Of a DNA stretch of 39,063 nt, positions 15,415 to 24,405 are shown piece after piece. Source of the stretch: an uncultured Prevotellaceae bacterium (GTDB lineage: Bacteria > Bacteroidota > Bacteroidia > Bacteroidales > Bacteroidaceae). The DNA lies in the NCBI GenBank assembly GCA_900316355.1, contig ONCQ01000022.1, positions 1 through 39,063 of the forward strand, given 5' to 3'. The translations under genes were made by a program, and so were the position numbers. The first letter of the stretch is position 1, and each line of letters opens with the position of its first letter. The notes under the pieces were generated by a model that did not search any database, had not been told where the DNA came from, and saw nothing but the letters and a program-made list of their open reading frames with translations.

Positions 15415-17259
15415 CTAATTCTTCGGTTTAAAGGAATCCTTCAGGCCCACGGTCTTGTTGAAGACCAGATGGTCAGGGGTGGAATCCGTGTCGATATTGA
15501 AATAGCCGATACGCTGGAACTGCAGGTAGGTCAGTGCGGGCAGCGATTGCACGAACTTCTCGACGTAGCAATTCTTGAGGATGTGCAGCGAGTCAGGATT
15601 CATCATCTGGCGCATCGCTTCGACATTCGAGAGGCCTTCGCCCTGCAGGCGTGCCAGCTCGTCGCGCGGGTTCTCGACCTGCCACAGGCGCTCGTACATG
15701 CGCACCTCTGCGGGCAGGCAGTGTCCACAGCTGAGCCAATGCAGCGTCTTGCCCTTAATCTTACGGTCGGCGCCGGGCTGTCCGCTGCGCGTCTCGGGAT
15801 CATAGGTTGCGTAGATGCAGGTGACATTGCCATCGGCATCGAGGTCGTAGGGATGTTCGCCTTCCTCGTTGCATTTGATGATGTATGCATTCTTCAGGCG
15901 CACCTCCTTGCCGGGAGCCAGGCGCATGAACTTCTTCTCGGCCACCGTCTGGAAGTCGTCGCGCTCTATCCACAGCTCACGTGAGAACTCAATGGTGTGC
16001 GTGCCGTCCTCCGGGCGTTCGGGGTTGTTGACAGCTTCCAGCTCCTCGACCTGTCCCTCGGGATAGTTCGTAATGACGAGCTTCACGGGGTTCACAACGG
16101 CCGAGACACGTGTGGCACGGCTATTCAAGTCGTCGCGTACAGCGCTCTCAAGGAGGGCAAAGTCATTGAGGGCATCGTAGGTGGTGTAGCCTATCTTGTT
16201 GATGAAATTGAGGATGCTCTCGGGTGAGTAGCCGCGACGGCGGAAAGCACAGATAGTGGGCATGCGGGGGTCGTCCCATCCGCTGACGAAGCCGTTCTGC
16301 ACCAATGCCAGCAGGTTGCGCTTGGACATCAGCGTGTAGTTCAGGTTCAGCTTATTGAACTCCGTCTGTCGGGGGCCCTGATAGGCCCCCTCTTCGTCCC
16401 CCGAGGGGGACACATATCCGCCGTCAATGAGTTTTTGGACCATCGAAGCCCCCTCGGGGGTTTGGGGGGCCTTCGCCAGCGACTCAAACCACTCGCGCAT
16501 CCATGTGACGAAGAGGTCATACAAGGGTCGGTGTTCCACAAACTCCAGCGTGCACCACGAGTGTGTGACGCCCTCGAGGTAGTCGCTCTGACCATGAGTG
16601 AAGTCGTACATGGGATAGGCATTCCACTTGTTGCCTGTGCGGATATGCGGCAGATTCAGCACGCGATAGATGAGCGGGTCGCGGAAGAGCATATTGGGAT
16701 GTGCCATGTCAATCTTCGCACGCAGCACCAAGGTGCCGGGCTCGCACTTACCGCTGTTCATGAACTCGAACAGGCGCAGGTTCTCCTCTACGGGGCGGTC
16801 GCGGAAGGGGCTGTTGGTGCCGGGTGAGGTGGTGGTACCCTTCTGCTTGGCAATCTCCTCGCTCGACTGCTCATCCACGTAGGCGCGGCCTTGCTTGATG
16901 AGCCATACGGCGAAGTCCCACAACTCCTGGAAATAGTCCGAGGCGTTGTAGATATGTCCCCACTCGAAGCCCAGCCAGCGGATGTCCTGCTCGATGGCGT
17001 CCATATATTCGGTGTCCTCCTTCTGAGGGTTGGTGTCGTCGAAGCGCAGGTTGCACACACCGCCGTACTTCTTTGCCAATCCGAAATCGATGGCGATGGC
17101 CTTGGCGTGGCCGATATGCAGATAGCCATTGGGTTCGGGCGGGAAGCGCGTCTGCAGGCGTCCGCCGTTCTTGCCTTCGGCCAGGTCGTTGATGACTTTC
17201 TGTTCGATGAAGCTCACGCTCTTTTTCTCCTGAGCTTCGCTGTTGTTAATCTCTGCCAT
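15415..17259 (-). CDS. glnS: Glutaminyl-tRNA synthetase
   Basis: Class I synthetase that charges tRNA-Gln. The start MAEINN at 17259 is followed by PPEPNGYLHIGHAKA (HIGH at 48-51), the FDDTNP motif, and LMSKRNL in place of KMSKS; the C-terminal half is the anticodon-binding beta barrels. Length 614 is longer than the usual 550-580. Residues 264-295 (AP QTPEGASMVQ ... EEGAYQG), encoded by 16375-16470, are an extra 32 residues inserted exactly in frame between the YDLFVTW region and PRQTEFNKLNL. The insert DNA consists of C/G-run palindromes like those in intergenic repeats here. Middle gene of ribE-glnS-TPR. Confidence 0.96.
   Translation of the reverse strand: MAEINNSEAQEKKSVSFIEQKVINDLAEGKNGGRLQTRFPPEPNGYLHIGHAKAIAIDFGLAKKYGGVCNLRFDDTNPQKEDTEYMDAIEQDIRWLGFEWGHIYNASDYFQELWDFAVWLIKQGRAYVDEQSSEEIAKQKGTTTSPGTNSPFRDRPVEENLRLFEFMNSGKCEPGTLVLRAKIDMAHPNMLFRDPLIYRVLNLPHIRTGNKWNAYPMYDFTHGQSDYLEGVTHSWCTLEFVEHRPLYDLFVTWMREWFESLAKAPQTPEGASMVQKLIDGGYVSPSGDEEGAYQGPRQTEFNKLNLNYTLMSKRNLLALVQNGFVSGWDDPRMPTICAFRRRGYSPESILNFINKIGYTTYDALNDFALLESAVRDDLNSRATRVSAVVNPVKLVITNYPEGQVEELEAVNNPERPEDGTHTIEFSRELWIERDDFQTVAEKKFMRLAPGKEVRLKNAYIIKCNEEGEHPYDLDADGNVTCIYATYDPETRSGQPGADRKIKGKTLHWLSCGHCLPAEVRMYERLWQVENPRDELARLQGEGLSNVEAMRQMMNPDSLHILKNCYVEKFVQSLPALTYLQFQRIGYFNIDTDSTPDHLVFNKTVGLKDSFKPKN
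16375..16470 (-). repeat. Palindrome-rich 96-bp insert within glnS
   Basis: It contains three small hairpins on the plus strand: GGGGGCC/GGCCCCC near 16371-16390, GTCCCCC/GGGGGAC near 16397-16412 and CCCCC-TC-GGGGG at about 16449-16460. On the minus strand the end nearest the gene start (GGCCCCCCAAACCCCCGAGG...) resembles the intergenic element at 35838-35872. Confidence 0.65.
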
Positions 17260-17279
17260 AGAATATATATGATGTGTCT

Positions 17280-17909
17280 TTAATTCTTCAAGAACTCTGC
17301 ATAGCGGGCGATGTACTTGCCCAGGATGTCGAACTCGATGTTCACCACCGTGCCCACCTTGATGTTATGGAAGTTGGTGTTGTCAAAGGTGTAGGGGATG
17401 ATGCACACGGCGAAGGTCCCCTTCCCGGCACCTTCAAGAGATGTCGTGGGGCGGCACACGGTGAGCGAAACACCATTGACGGTCACGGAGCCTTTATCGA
17501 CAGTAAAGTAGCCGCGACGAACCATCTCTGCATCCACGTCGTACTCGAAGGTGAACTCATAGCTGCCATCCTGATCCTCCACACGCACGCAGCGTGCCGT
17601 CTGATCGACATGGCCCTGTACGATGTGCCCGTCCAGGCGCCCGCCCATTTGCATGGAGCGTTCCACGTTCACCTCATCGCCGACCTGCAACAGTCCGAGA
17701 TTAGAGCGCTCCAGCGTCTCGCGCATGGCGGTGACGGTGTAGGTGTCGTCCTTGATGCGTACGACGGTGAGGCACACGCCGTTGTGCGCGACACTCTGAT
17801 CTATTTTCAGCTCATTCGTAAAGGGGCAGCGCAAGGTGAAATGCAGGTTGTCCTGCTCGCGCTCGATGGCCACGACGGTGGCGGTTGTTTCAACGATTCC
17901 AGAGAACAT
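17280..17909 (-). CDS. ribE: Riboflavin synthase, alpha chain
   Basis: Converts two 6,7-dimethyl-8-ribityllumazine molecules to riboflavin. The 209-residue protein starts with the diagnostic MFSGIVE and is made of two lumazine-binding beta-barrel repeats, each with a 'G.V.. NGVSLTV'-type motif (SVAHNGVCLTVV in the first, SVTVNGVSLTV in the second) and GHVD. Length is typical. First gene of a minus-strand operon with glnS 20 bp downstream; a TACCTTTG box lies 49-56 bp upstream. No FMN riboswitch-like structure fits in the short leader. Confidence 0.95.
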   Translation of the reverse strand: MFSGIVETTATVVAIEREQDNLHFTLRCPFTNELKIDQSVAHNGVCLTVVRIKDDTYTVTAMRETLERSNLGLLQVGDEVNVERSMQMGGRLDGHIVQGHVDQTARCVRVEDQDGSYEFTFEYDVDAEMVRRGYFTVDKGSVTVNGVSLTVCRPTTSLEGAGKGTFAVCIIPYTFDNTNFHNIKVGTVVNIEFDILGKYIARYAEFLKN

Positions 17910-17957
17910 CGGTGATATCTTGTTGATGGATGAATGTGAGAGTTATGTTTGAGAGTG

Positions 17958-17965
17958 CAAAGGTA
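17958..17965 (-). promoter_or_regulatory. Promoter of ribE-glnS-TPR
   Basis: CAAAGGTA on plus reads TACCTTTG on minus, about 50 bp before the ribE ATG. No clear TTTG is at the -33 position. Confidence 0.6.
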
Positions 17966-18118
17966 GTCATTATTTTGCGTTTCTCACGCTCGCGGCGAGA
18001 TATTTTTGCGTTTCAGCACCTAAAAAGATGGCTGCTGCGTCATTCGTAGTCTTTGAAGTTACGCCAACACCTTATTAAAGTAAAATCATTCTGCATAAGG
18101 GGAATTATTGCCATAAGA

Positions 18119-18150
18119 TTTGTCCATACAGTTCAAAAGTAGTATTTTTG
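18119..18150 (+). promoter_or_regulatory. Promoter of the repeat-rich secreted protein
   Basis: TTTG (18119-18122), 20 bp, TATTTTTG (18143-18150), a full consensus match. The start codon is at 18192, so the leader is about 35 nt. This also argues against the upstream TTG at 18120 as a start. Confidence 0.8.
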
Positions 18151-18191
18151 CACGCTATTTTATAAATACTATTTACTTAAATAATACTTAT

Positions 18192-21068
18192 ATGGTAAAA
18201 CATTTACGCTTGCTATTGTCAGCTGCTATCGCGATACTGTGGGGTAGCGCCATAGCTCAGACCAATGTGACATGGACCGTAACAGCGACGTCGGGCATTA
18301 TTCCCGACATCAACATGGACGAGAATATCACGTTGACATGGTCAACGGGAAACGGTGACACAGCCCCCAGATACAGCACTTATGGCAAGGGCACACCCGT
18401 GGCGAATCTGGGCGCCAACAACGTGGTGACCATCGCTGCTGCCAACGACAAGAAGATTACCAAGGTGGTCTTTACTTTCAAGGGCGACAATATCGGCATC
18501 AGCACATGCGATATTAGCGGCAAGACCTCCACGATGAGCTCAGAAGGTATCACCACGAGCTATTTCGACGACAGCTCTACATGGGCCGGTGAGGCTACCA
18601 CCATCAATTTCGGAAGCTCGGGTCGCCGCTATATAACCTCTATCACCGTCACCTATGTCGGCGAGGAGCCCGTAGAGCTGAAAGCCGACCTATCGATTAC
18701 CAGTGCGAATCCTGCGTCATCCGTTGACATGACCAAGGGTGCAACAACGTATGTCAACTACAAGAACCTTGGCGATGCCGCCTCAGAGAATACAGCGGTG
18801 AACTTGTATGTGGATGGTGTCATCAACAACACGGTGGCTGCGGGTGCTGTTAACCCTGGGGCCGCTGGTTTCAAGAGCATCAGCTACAACATGGAATCCA
18901 TCACCGCGGGTGACCACGAGGTCTATCTGGCTATCACCGCTGACAACGACGATGCTGAAGGCAGCGGTGTGAAACAGACAACGGTGAAGACCGTCAACTT
19001 CTACACGCCGGTGGTAGCTCCCACCTACACCGTGACAGCTGAGAATGTAGAGGTGGAATATGATGCCACATCATACACCGTAGTGGCGCAGGTGACAAAC
19101 ACCAACAATGTGGCCAAGGAGGATGTGAAGGTGCAGCTACTGAGCGGTGCGACCGTAATGGCTGAAACAACGGTCAATGTGCCTGCCAATGAGACTGCTG
19201 TGGCAAACCTCATCGTGGAAAACGGTCCTTTCGAGGTGAACACGTATGAGATGCAAGTAGTTGCCAACAATCAGGCACAGAAGTGGATTAATGTGGTCGT
19301 GAAACCCGCTCCCATCATTGAGACCAAGGACCTGGCCATCATTGACATCACGGGAACGTTGGATCTGGCTAATGCCACGAACGATGTTCGCGTGACGGTG
19401 GAGAACCGCGGTAATGTGGACATCACCGACGCTACCGTTACACTGAAGGCTGCCGAGAAGGTTCTTGGCACCGCCACGGTGTCAGCAAAGGCAGAACAGC
19501 AGGGCTGGTGTTACATCACCGTTGCCTCCGAAGGTCTGGAGGCCGGCGAACTGGAGGTGACCGCCATCGTAGAGGTGGAGGGTGATGCCGTAGCCACTGA
19601 CAACACCGCCGTTACCACGCTGACCGTGAAGGCAGCACCCGTTCCGGAGGCCACCTACAGTATCTCTGCCGACGATGTCAATGTGGAATATGGTGCTGAG
19701 AGCTTCGACATCGTGGCTACGCTGACGAACACCAGCGACGTGGATGCCGCCGAGGTCAGCGTGACGCTGCTGAAGGGCATCACCGAAGTGGATAGCAAAG
19801 TGATTCCGACGCTCGCCGCAGGTGCATCAACCAATGTGACATTCACCATCCAGGCTACCGACGAGGTGCCTTTTGAGGCGGGTACGACTGCAACCTACTA
19901 TGTGCAGGCTCCCAAGAACCAAGCATTGGCTGAGGTGACCGTGACCTTCGAAGAGGCTCCCATCGTGGAGGTCGTGGATGTGGAGCTTACCGCCATCCAG
20001 GGCATCAGCAATATCGACCTGGCAGCAGGTGTCGAGAACACGGTGACCCTCTGGGCCTTCAATGCCGGTAATGTGGCCGCCGACGTGACCTTCAGCGTGA
20101 AGCTGAACGAGACGGTTTTGGAATCCAAGGTGGTGAATGTGATGCCGGAGCAGAATGGCTACGCTACGTTCGTGCTGCCCACCGAAGGCCTGGAAGTCGG
20201 ACAGACGGCTACGATGACCGCTACCATCACGGTTGCCGATAACATCAACACCGCCACATCGCAAATCCGCCAATACGAAGTTGTGAATAGCGACATCGTG
20301 GCAGAACCTGTCCTCAGCGTAGCAGTAGAGGATGTAACGGCACTCTTAGGCGAAGGCATCAGCGTGAAGGTGACGGTGAGCAACACCAGCGAAGTGGATG
20401 CCACCGGCGTAGAGGTGAAGATTGTGAAGGGTCTCACGGACATCGACAGCCAGACCATCGCAGAACTGAAGGCTGGTGCCTCCACAGATGTCATCTTTGA
20501 GATTCCCGCAGTGGCCGTGTCCCTGATTTCCGAGAATGCAGGTGTCTTCGAGCTCATGGCTATTGCCGGCAAGAGCAGCGATGACTTCACGCTGACGCTG
20601 AACGAGCGTCCCATCGTGCAGAAGGTAGACCTCGCCGTCACCGCCGTCACAGGAACGCTGAGCACGGAAGTTGAGACCAACTACCTGACCATCTTTGTCG
20701 AGAACATGGGTACGGTGGATGCCACAGATGCTCCTGTCACCGTGAAGGCTGGCGACAAGGTGTTGGGCACAGGTATCGTGAGCCCGAAGGCTGGCAACAG
20801 CGCCCTCTGCTCAATTGCCGTGGCTGCTGAAGACCTCATCGTCGGCGAGTTCGAAGTGACGGTGAGCGTTGCTGCCCAGTATGATGTGGATACCGAGAAC
20901 AACACGGTTGTCAAGACTTATACCATCGTGGCTTCGGCCATCGGTGATGTCAAGGCTCAACAGGAGCTGAAGAACGCACCCGTCTTCACCCTCGACGGCA
21001 AGCGCGTCAGCCACATCAAGAAGGGCACGACCTACATCATCAACGGCAAGAAGATGAGGATGAAGTAA
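18192..21068 (+). CDS. Secreted protein with alternating CARDB-like beta-sandwich repeats (958 aa)
   Basis: Starts at the ATG at 18192 with a signal peptide (MVKHLRLLLSAAIAILWGSAIA). After an N-terminal beta domain (about 25-160) come two repeat types in strict alternation, B-A-B-A-B-A-B: B units begin near residues 165, 378, 595 and 812 ('DLAIIDITGTL... V.V.N.G.....'), A units near 277, 489 and 708 ('Y.V.AE.V.VEY... V.NT..V...'). B units look like CARDB cell-adhesion domains. The protein ends in FTLDGKRV...KKGTTYIINGKKMRMK, a tail shared with two other secreted proteins here. Likely an extracellular or surface-exposed stalk or adhesin; ligand unknown. Own promoter and strong terminator make it monocistronic. 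Confidence 0.88.
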   Translation: MVKHLRLLLSAAIAILWGSAIAQTNVTWTVTATSGIIPDINMDENITLTWSTGNGDTAPRYSTYGKGTPVANLGANNVVTIAAANDKKITKVVFTFKGDNIGISTCDISGKTSTMSSEGITTSYFDDSSTWAGEATTINFGSSGRRYITSITVTYVGEEPVELKADLSITSANPASSVDMTKGATTYVNYKNLGDAASENTAVNLYVDGVINNTVAAGAVNPGAAGFKSISYNMESITAGDHEVYLAITADNDDAEGSGVKQTTVKTVNFYTPVVAPTYTVTAENVEVEYDATSYTVVAQVTNTNNVAKEDVKVQLLSGATVMAETTVNVPANETAVANLIVENGPFEVNTYEMQVVANNQAQKWINVVVKPAPIIETKDLAIIDITGTLDLANATNDVRVTVENRGNVDITDATVTLKAAEKVLGTATVSAKAEQQGWCYITVASEGLEAGELEVTAIVEVEGDAVATDNTAVTTLTVKAAPVPEATYSISADDVNVEYGAESFDIVATLTNTSDVDAAEVSVTLLKGITEVDSKVIPTLAAGASTNVTFTIQATDEVPFEAGTTATYYVQAPKNQALAEVTVTFEEAPIVEVVDVELTAIQGISNIDLAAGVENTVTLWAFNAGNVAADVTFSVKLNETVLESKVVNVMPEQNGYATFVLPTEGLEVGQTATMTATITVADNINTATSQIRQYEVVNSDIVAEPVLSVAVEDVTALLGEGISVKVTVSNTSEVDATGVEVKIVKGLTDIDSQTIAELKAGASTDVIFEIPAVAVSLISENAGVFELMAIAGKSSDDFTLTLNERPIVQKVDLAVTAVTGTLSTEVETNYLTIFVENMGTVDATDAPVTVKAGDKVLGTGIVSPKAGNSALCSIAVAAEDLIVGEFEVTVSVAAQYDVDTENNTVVKTYTIVASAIGDVKAQQELKNAPVFTLDGKRVSHIKKGTTYIINGKKMRMK

Positions 21069-21086
21069 TCCCCTATCCTACCCGAT

Positions 21087-21124
21087 AAAAAGCCACACAG
21101 CAGAAAACGCCGTGTGGCTTTTTT
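21087..21124 (+). terminator. Strong intrinsic terminator
   Basis: AAAAAGCCACAC (21087-21098) pairs with GTGTGGCTTTTT (21112-21123) and continues into a T-run. Classic rho-independent form, 19 bp after the stop of the repeat-rich secreted protein. Confidence 0.92.
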
Positions 21125-21152
21125 GTTCTTTCGCGAAAAAAACGTACCTTTG
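21122..21152 (+). promoter_or_regulatory. Promoter of the HAD phosphatase
   Basis: TTTG at 21122-21125, 19 bp, TACCTTTG at 21145-21152. The -33 TTTG is formed by the end of the preceding terminator's T-run. The ATG at 21179 leaves a leader of about 20 nt. Confidence 0.8.
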
Positions 21153-21178
21153 CGCCCGAATCACAATCTATCGTCTCA

Positions 21179-21886
21179 ATGAGCAAGACATACACAGATT
21201 TATTCATCGATTTCGACGACACGCTCTACGACACCCACGGCAACGCCGTCATTGCGTTGCGCGAGCTGTTTGACGCCATGCATTTCGAGCGTTGGTTTGC
21301 AGACCCTGAACTCTTCTATACAGAATACTGGCGCGCGAACATCGACCTCTGGAGTCGCTATGCAAAGGGTGAGATCACACGCGACTTTCTCATCGTGGAG
21401 CGCTTCCGCATACCGCTCAGCTACGGCGACGGCCTTGTGCCCACGGAGGACTATTGCCGCGAGGTGGGAGATATCTTTCTGGACTTCTGCGCCAACAAGC
21501 CAGGTCTCATTGAGGGAGCTCGCGAACTGATGGACTACCTGCGGGAAAGAGGATACCGCCTGCACATGTGTAGCAACGGCTTCCATGAGGTGCAGTACAA
21601 GAAGCTGCGTGCCTGCGGACTGGACAAGCATTTCACCACGGTGATCCTCAGCGAGGATGCCGGAGCCAACAAGCCCTCGCAGCAGTACTTCGACTATGCT
21701 TTCAAGAAAAGCGCCGCCCCCAAGGAGACGACGCTGATGATTGGCGATAACTTCCAGACGGACATCCTCGGCGCCAAGCACGCGGGGCTGGACACGGCTT
21801 TCTTCAACCGCTTCCCAGAGTATCCTGCGCCGGAGGCTGTCACCTACGAGGTGACGAGCCTGCGCCAGCTAATGGATATTCTCTGA
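21179..21886 (+). CDS. HAD-family phosphatase, YjjG-like 5'-nucleotidase
   Basis: A 235-residue cytosolic haloacid-dehalogenase phosphatase. Motif I is DFDDTLYDT near residue 11, motif II SNGFHEVQ, motif III lysine in the GANKPSQQYFD stretch, and motif IV IGDNFQTDILGA. The helical cap between motifs I and II and overall length fit the YjjG/YfnB group, which dephosphorylates (often non-canonical) nucleoside monophosphates. The exact substrate is inferred. Own promoter; convergent with the GH51 gene, whose stop is 30 bp away. Confidence 0.9.
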   Translation: MSKTYTDLFIDFDDTLYDTHGNAVIALRELFDAMHFERWFADPELFYTEYWRANIDLWSRYAKGEITRDFLIVERFRIPLSYGDGLVPTEDYCREVGDIFLDFCANKPGLIEGARELMDYLRERGYRLHMCSNGFHEVQYKKLRACGLDKHFTTVILSEDAGANKPSQQYFDYAFKKSAAPKETTLMIGDNFQTDILGAKHAGLDTAFFNRFPEYPAPEAVTYEVTSLRQLMDIL

Positions 21887-21916
21887 GATGCCACCGCAGC
21901 CTGGGAGCACCAGGAC

Positions 21917-24403
21917 TTACCACTCGATGACGGTAAAGCTGTAGGGCGGAAGCACGATGGTGCCGCTGCTCAAGTCGATGGGAGCAGGCTCTGTAGCACG
22001 GGCATCAACGCTGTTCCAGTCACCCGTGAGACGGCGGAAGGTGGCAGTGGCGGGAAGTTGAAGACCAGTGGCGGCGAGTGTCGTATTCGCTGCCACAGGC
22101 AGGAGATTAACCAGTTTCACATAGGTCCTACCACTGTGGCTGTCGCGCACCGTGGAGACAGCCACGCGGCCGGCCTGCTGTGCATCCAACGGGGAGATGT
22201 GCTGGCCGTCGGGCTGCAGGGCTGCCACCGAGGAAGCGATATAGCTGTCGCCCTGCGACTGTCCGCATAGGCGCTGCACCTCATAGTCAACAGTCGGATA
22301 GACGCGCTCATTGTCGAAATAGACGAGGTCGGGATTCCACTGCGTGTGGCCATGCTTGGCAAACAGAGGCGCATAAGAACTCATAGCCACGATGTCACCA
22401 TTGCGCTCCAGACCGCAGATATGCATGGCGCAGCAGAGGGCACTCTCAATGGTGGACTTGCGACCCTTGACATGGCAGGCGTATTCGCCGAGATAGACCT
22501 TGGAAGCGCTGCGGTCGTACTGGTCGTAGAAATCCTGATGGTGCATATACCAGCCGGGTGAGACATAGTAGTGCTCATCGACCATGTCGATGTGGTGTTC
22601 CTTGGCCAGTCGCCATCCCTCTTCATAGTCGCTGCCCTCGAAGAAGGGGCCTGTGGTGCCGCAGACGATGATATCCGGGTACTTGGCCTTCACGGCTTCG
22701 ATGAGCGGGAGGTAACGCACGATGAAGGTGTCGGAAATGAGGTCTTCATTACCGATGCCGATATATTTCAGATTGAAGGGCTTCGGATGACCGGCCTCGG
22801 CGCGCATGCGTGCCCACTTGCTGGTCTTAGCGTCGCCGTTGGCCCATTCTATCAAATCCAGCACATCCTGCTTGTATTGCTCAAAGGCGGGACCAAAAGG
22901 TATGCCGCCCTGCTGACCGCCGCCGAGGACGGGATCTACTCCTGTGTTCTGACAAGGAACAGCAGCCGAGAGGACAGGAAGCGGTTCGCAGCCGAGGTCC
23001 TCACACAGCTGGAAGAACTCGAAGTAGCCGAGGCCGCGCGTCTGATGGTAGCCCCAGATATTGCCGAGTCCCTTGCGCTCATGGAGGGGGCCTATGGTCT
23101 CCTTCCAATGGTACATATTACCGAGTCCGTCGCCATGCACGAGGCAGCCGCCGGGGAAGCGCATGAAGCGGGGATGCAAGTCGGCCAGCACCTGTGCCAT
23201 GTCGGCACGCATACCGTTCTTGCGGTTCTTGAAGGTCTTCTGCGGGAAGAGGCTGACGAAATCCAAGGCCAGCTCACCGACGGCGGAAGGTACAATGGCG
23301 AGGGTGGCCGTCTTGGCATCGGCTGAAGCCTTGAGGGTGCCGCGCAGCTGTTTCCATTGCTTCGAGGGGGCGCCGAGCGTCGTCTCGCCGATGACGCGGT
23401 CGCCGTCGCGCAACTGCACCTTCAGGCGACCGGCCTTACCGCCCATCTGACGGGCGAAGAGGCTGACATCATAGCGTTCTCCCTGACGCACGACAATGCC
23501 GTCGAAGCCGTCATTCTCGAAGGCTGCGCCCGTGGCTGAGACTTTCAGGACAGCATAGTGCAGCTGGTTATCGTGGAGGGGGTCTTCTGTGGCAATGTCG
23601 AAGGTCATCCCCTCCCCTTTCACACTCCAGGAATGAGTGGCGGACCAATTCGGTTCGCGACCGTGGTCGGTGTTGTTGTATTCGAAATCGCGGTTCTGCA
23701 GCAGCTCAGCATACAGGCCGCCATCGGCGCTGTAGTTGATGTCCTCGAAGAAGATACCGATGAGTTTGTCGGAGATAGGCTTCGAAGATGTGGCATCGAT
23801 GTTCACCTGCAGATGAACAGGCTTCCCCTGCAAATGGCTGAAGCGGTCGGCATCATCTGACAGCGACTCTGCATCGAGACGCGCACGCTGCTCGGCAGCG
23901 GCCTTGGCATCCACCATCAGGCGTACCTGCCTGAACGGCACTCGTAGCACGTTACCCTTGCGGCTCTCGCCGAGGATGACGGCGGTGGTGTAGCTGCCAC
24001 GTATGGCCAACAGCATTTGATGCACAGCATCGGCAGAAGCAGCCATGGGATAGTCCTGCGGCTTCCAATGGATAAGGTCGGGGGATATCGTGTGACCATA
24101 CTGACGGATGCCCTCGCCCAAGCCGAAGACGAGGTCCCAGGTGCCGTCTTCACGCTGTGTCAGCTGCGGGGAGTACATCTTCTTATTCGTGCCCCAACGA
24201 GCGAAATCGCTGGTCACGAAGGAGGCACCACGGCCGATGCTGCGCCAAGTGCGGCCGTCGGCCGAATAGGCAAATGACAAGCCCGTCTGTGGGCCGATGT
24301 TATAGGCAAAGAGATAGACGGAATCCGGCTCGTTGGCCATCATCGAAGAGGTGGTTGCTCCAAGGGCTGCTATGAGCCAGAGGCGGCAGATCAGTTGTTT
24401 CAT
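21917..24403 (-). CDS. GH51 alpha-L-arabinofuranosidase with N-terminal extra domain
   Basis: An 828-residue exported enzyme that removes terminal arabinofuranosyl residues from plant arabinans or arabinoxylans. Signal peptide at 1-23. Residues about 25-165 form an extra domain (SFAYSADGRTW, YSPQLTQREDGTWDLVFG) resembling blades of GH43/GH32-type propellers. The GH51 part begins near 205 (SDKLIGIFFEDINYSADGGLY), contains a carbohydrate-binding-like beta segment (about 240-385), then the barrel with FMRFPGGC. The acid/base is probably Glu553 (IGIGNED) and the nucleophile Glu640 (YLGEYAC); the C-terminal beta domain follows. Last gene of lptD-BACON lipoprotein-GH51, starting two bases after the lipoprotein stop. 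Confidence 0.93.
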   Translation of the reverse strand: MKQLICRLWLIAALGATTSSMMANEPDSVYLFAYNIGPQTGLSFAYSADGRTWRSIGRGASFVTSDFARWGTNKKMYSPQLTQREDGTWDLVFGLGEGIRQYGHTISPDLIHWKPQDYPMAASADAVHQMLLAIRGSYTTAVILGESRKGNVLRVPFRQVRLMVDAKAAAEQRARLDAESLSDDADRFSHLQGKPVHLQVNIDATSSKPISDKLIGIFFEDINYSADGGLYAELLQNRDFEYNNTDHGREPNWSATHSWSVKGEGMTFDIATEDPLHDNQLHYAVLKVSATGAAFENDGFDGIVVRQGERYDVSLFARQMGGKAGRLKVQLRDGDRVIGETTLGAPSKQWKQLRGTLKASADAKTATLAIVPSAVGELALDFVSLFPQKTFKNRKNGMRADMAQVLADLHPRFMRFPGGCLVHGDGLGNMYHWKETIGPLHERKGLGNIWGYHQTRGLGYFEFFQLCEDLGCEPLPVLSAAVPCQNTGVDPVLGGGQQGGIPFGPAFEQYKQDVLDLIEWANGDAKTSKWARMRAEAGHPKPFNLKYIGIGNEDLISDTFIVRYLPLIEAVKAKYPDIIVCGTTGPFFEGSDYEEGWRLAKEHHIDMVDEHYYVSPGWYMHHQDFYDQYDRSASKVYLGEYACHVKGRKSTIESALCCAMHICGLERNGDIVAMSSYAPLFAKHGHTQWNPDLVYFDNERVYPTVDYEVQRLCGQSQGDSYIASSVAALQPDGQHISPLDAQQAGRVAVSTVRDSHSGRTYVKLVNLLPVAANTTLAATGLQLPATATFRRLTGDWNSVDARATEPAPIDLSSGTIVLPPYSFTVIEW

Positions 24404-24405
24404 AG

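Noticed and set aside
17910-18118. FMN riboswitch before ribE
   Set aside because: The TACCTTTG promoter lies only about 50 bp upstream of the start, too close for an RFN element, and no conserved RFN motifs were seen.
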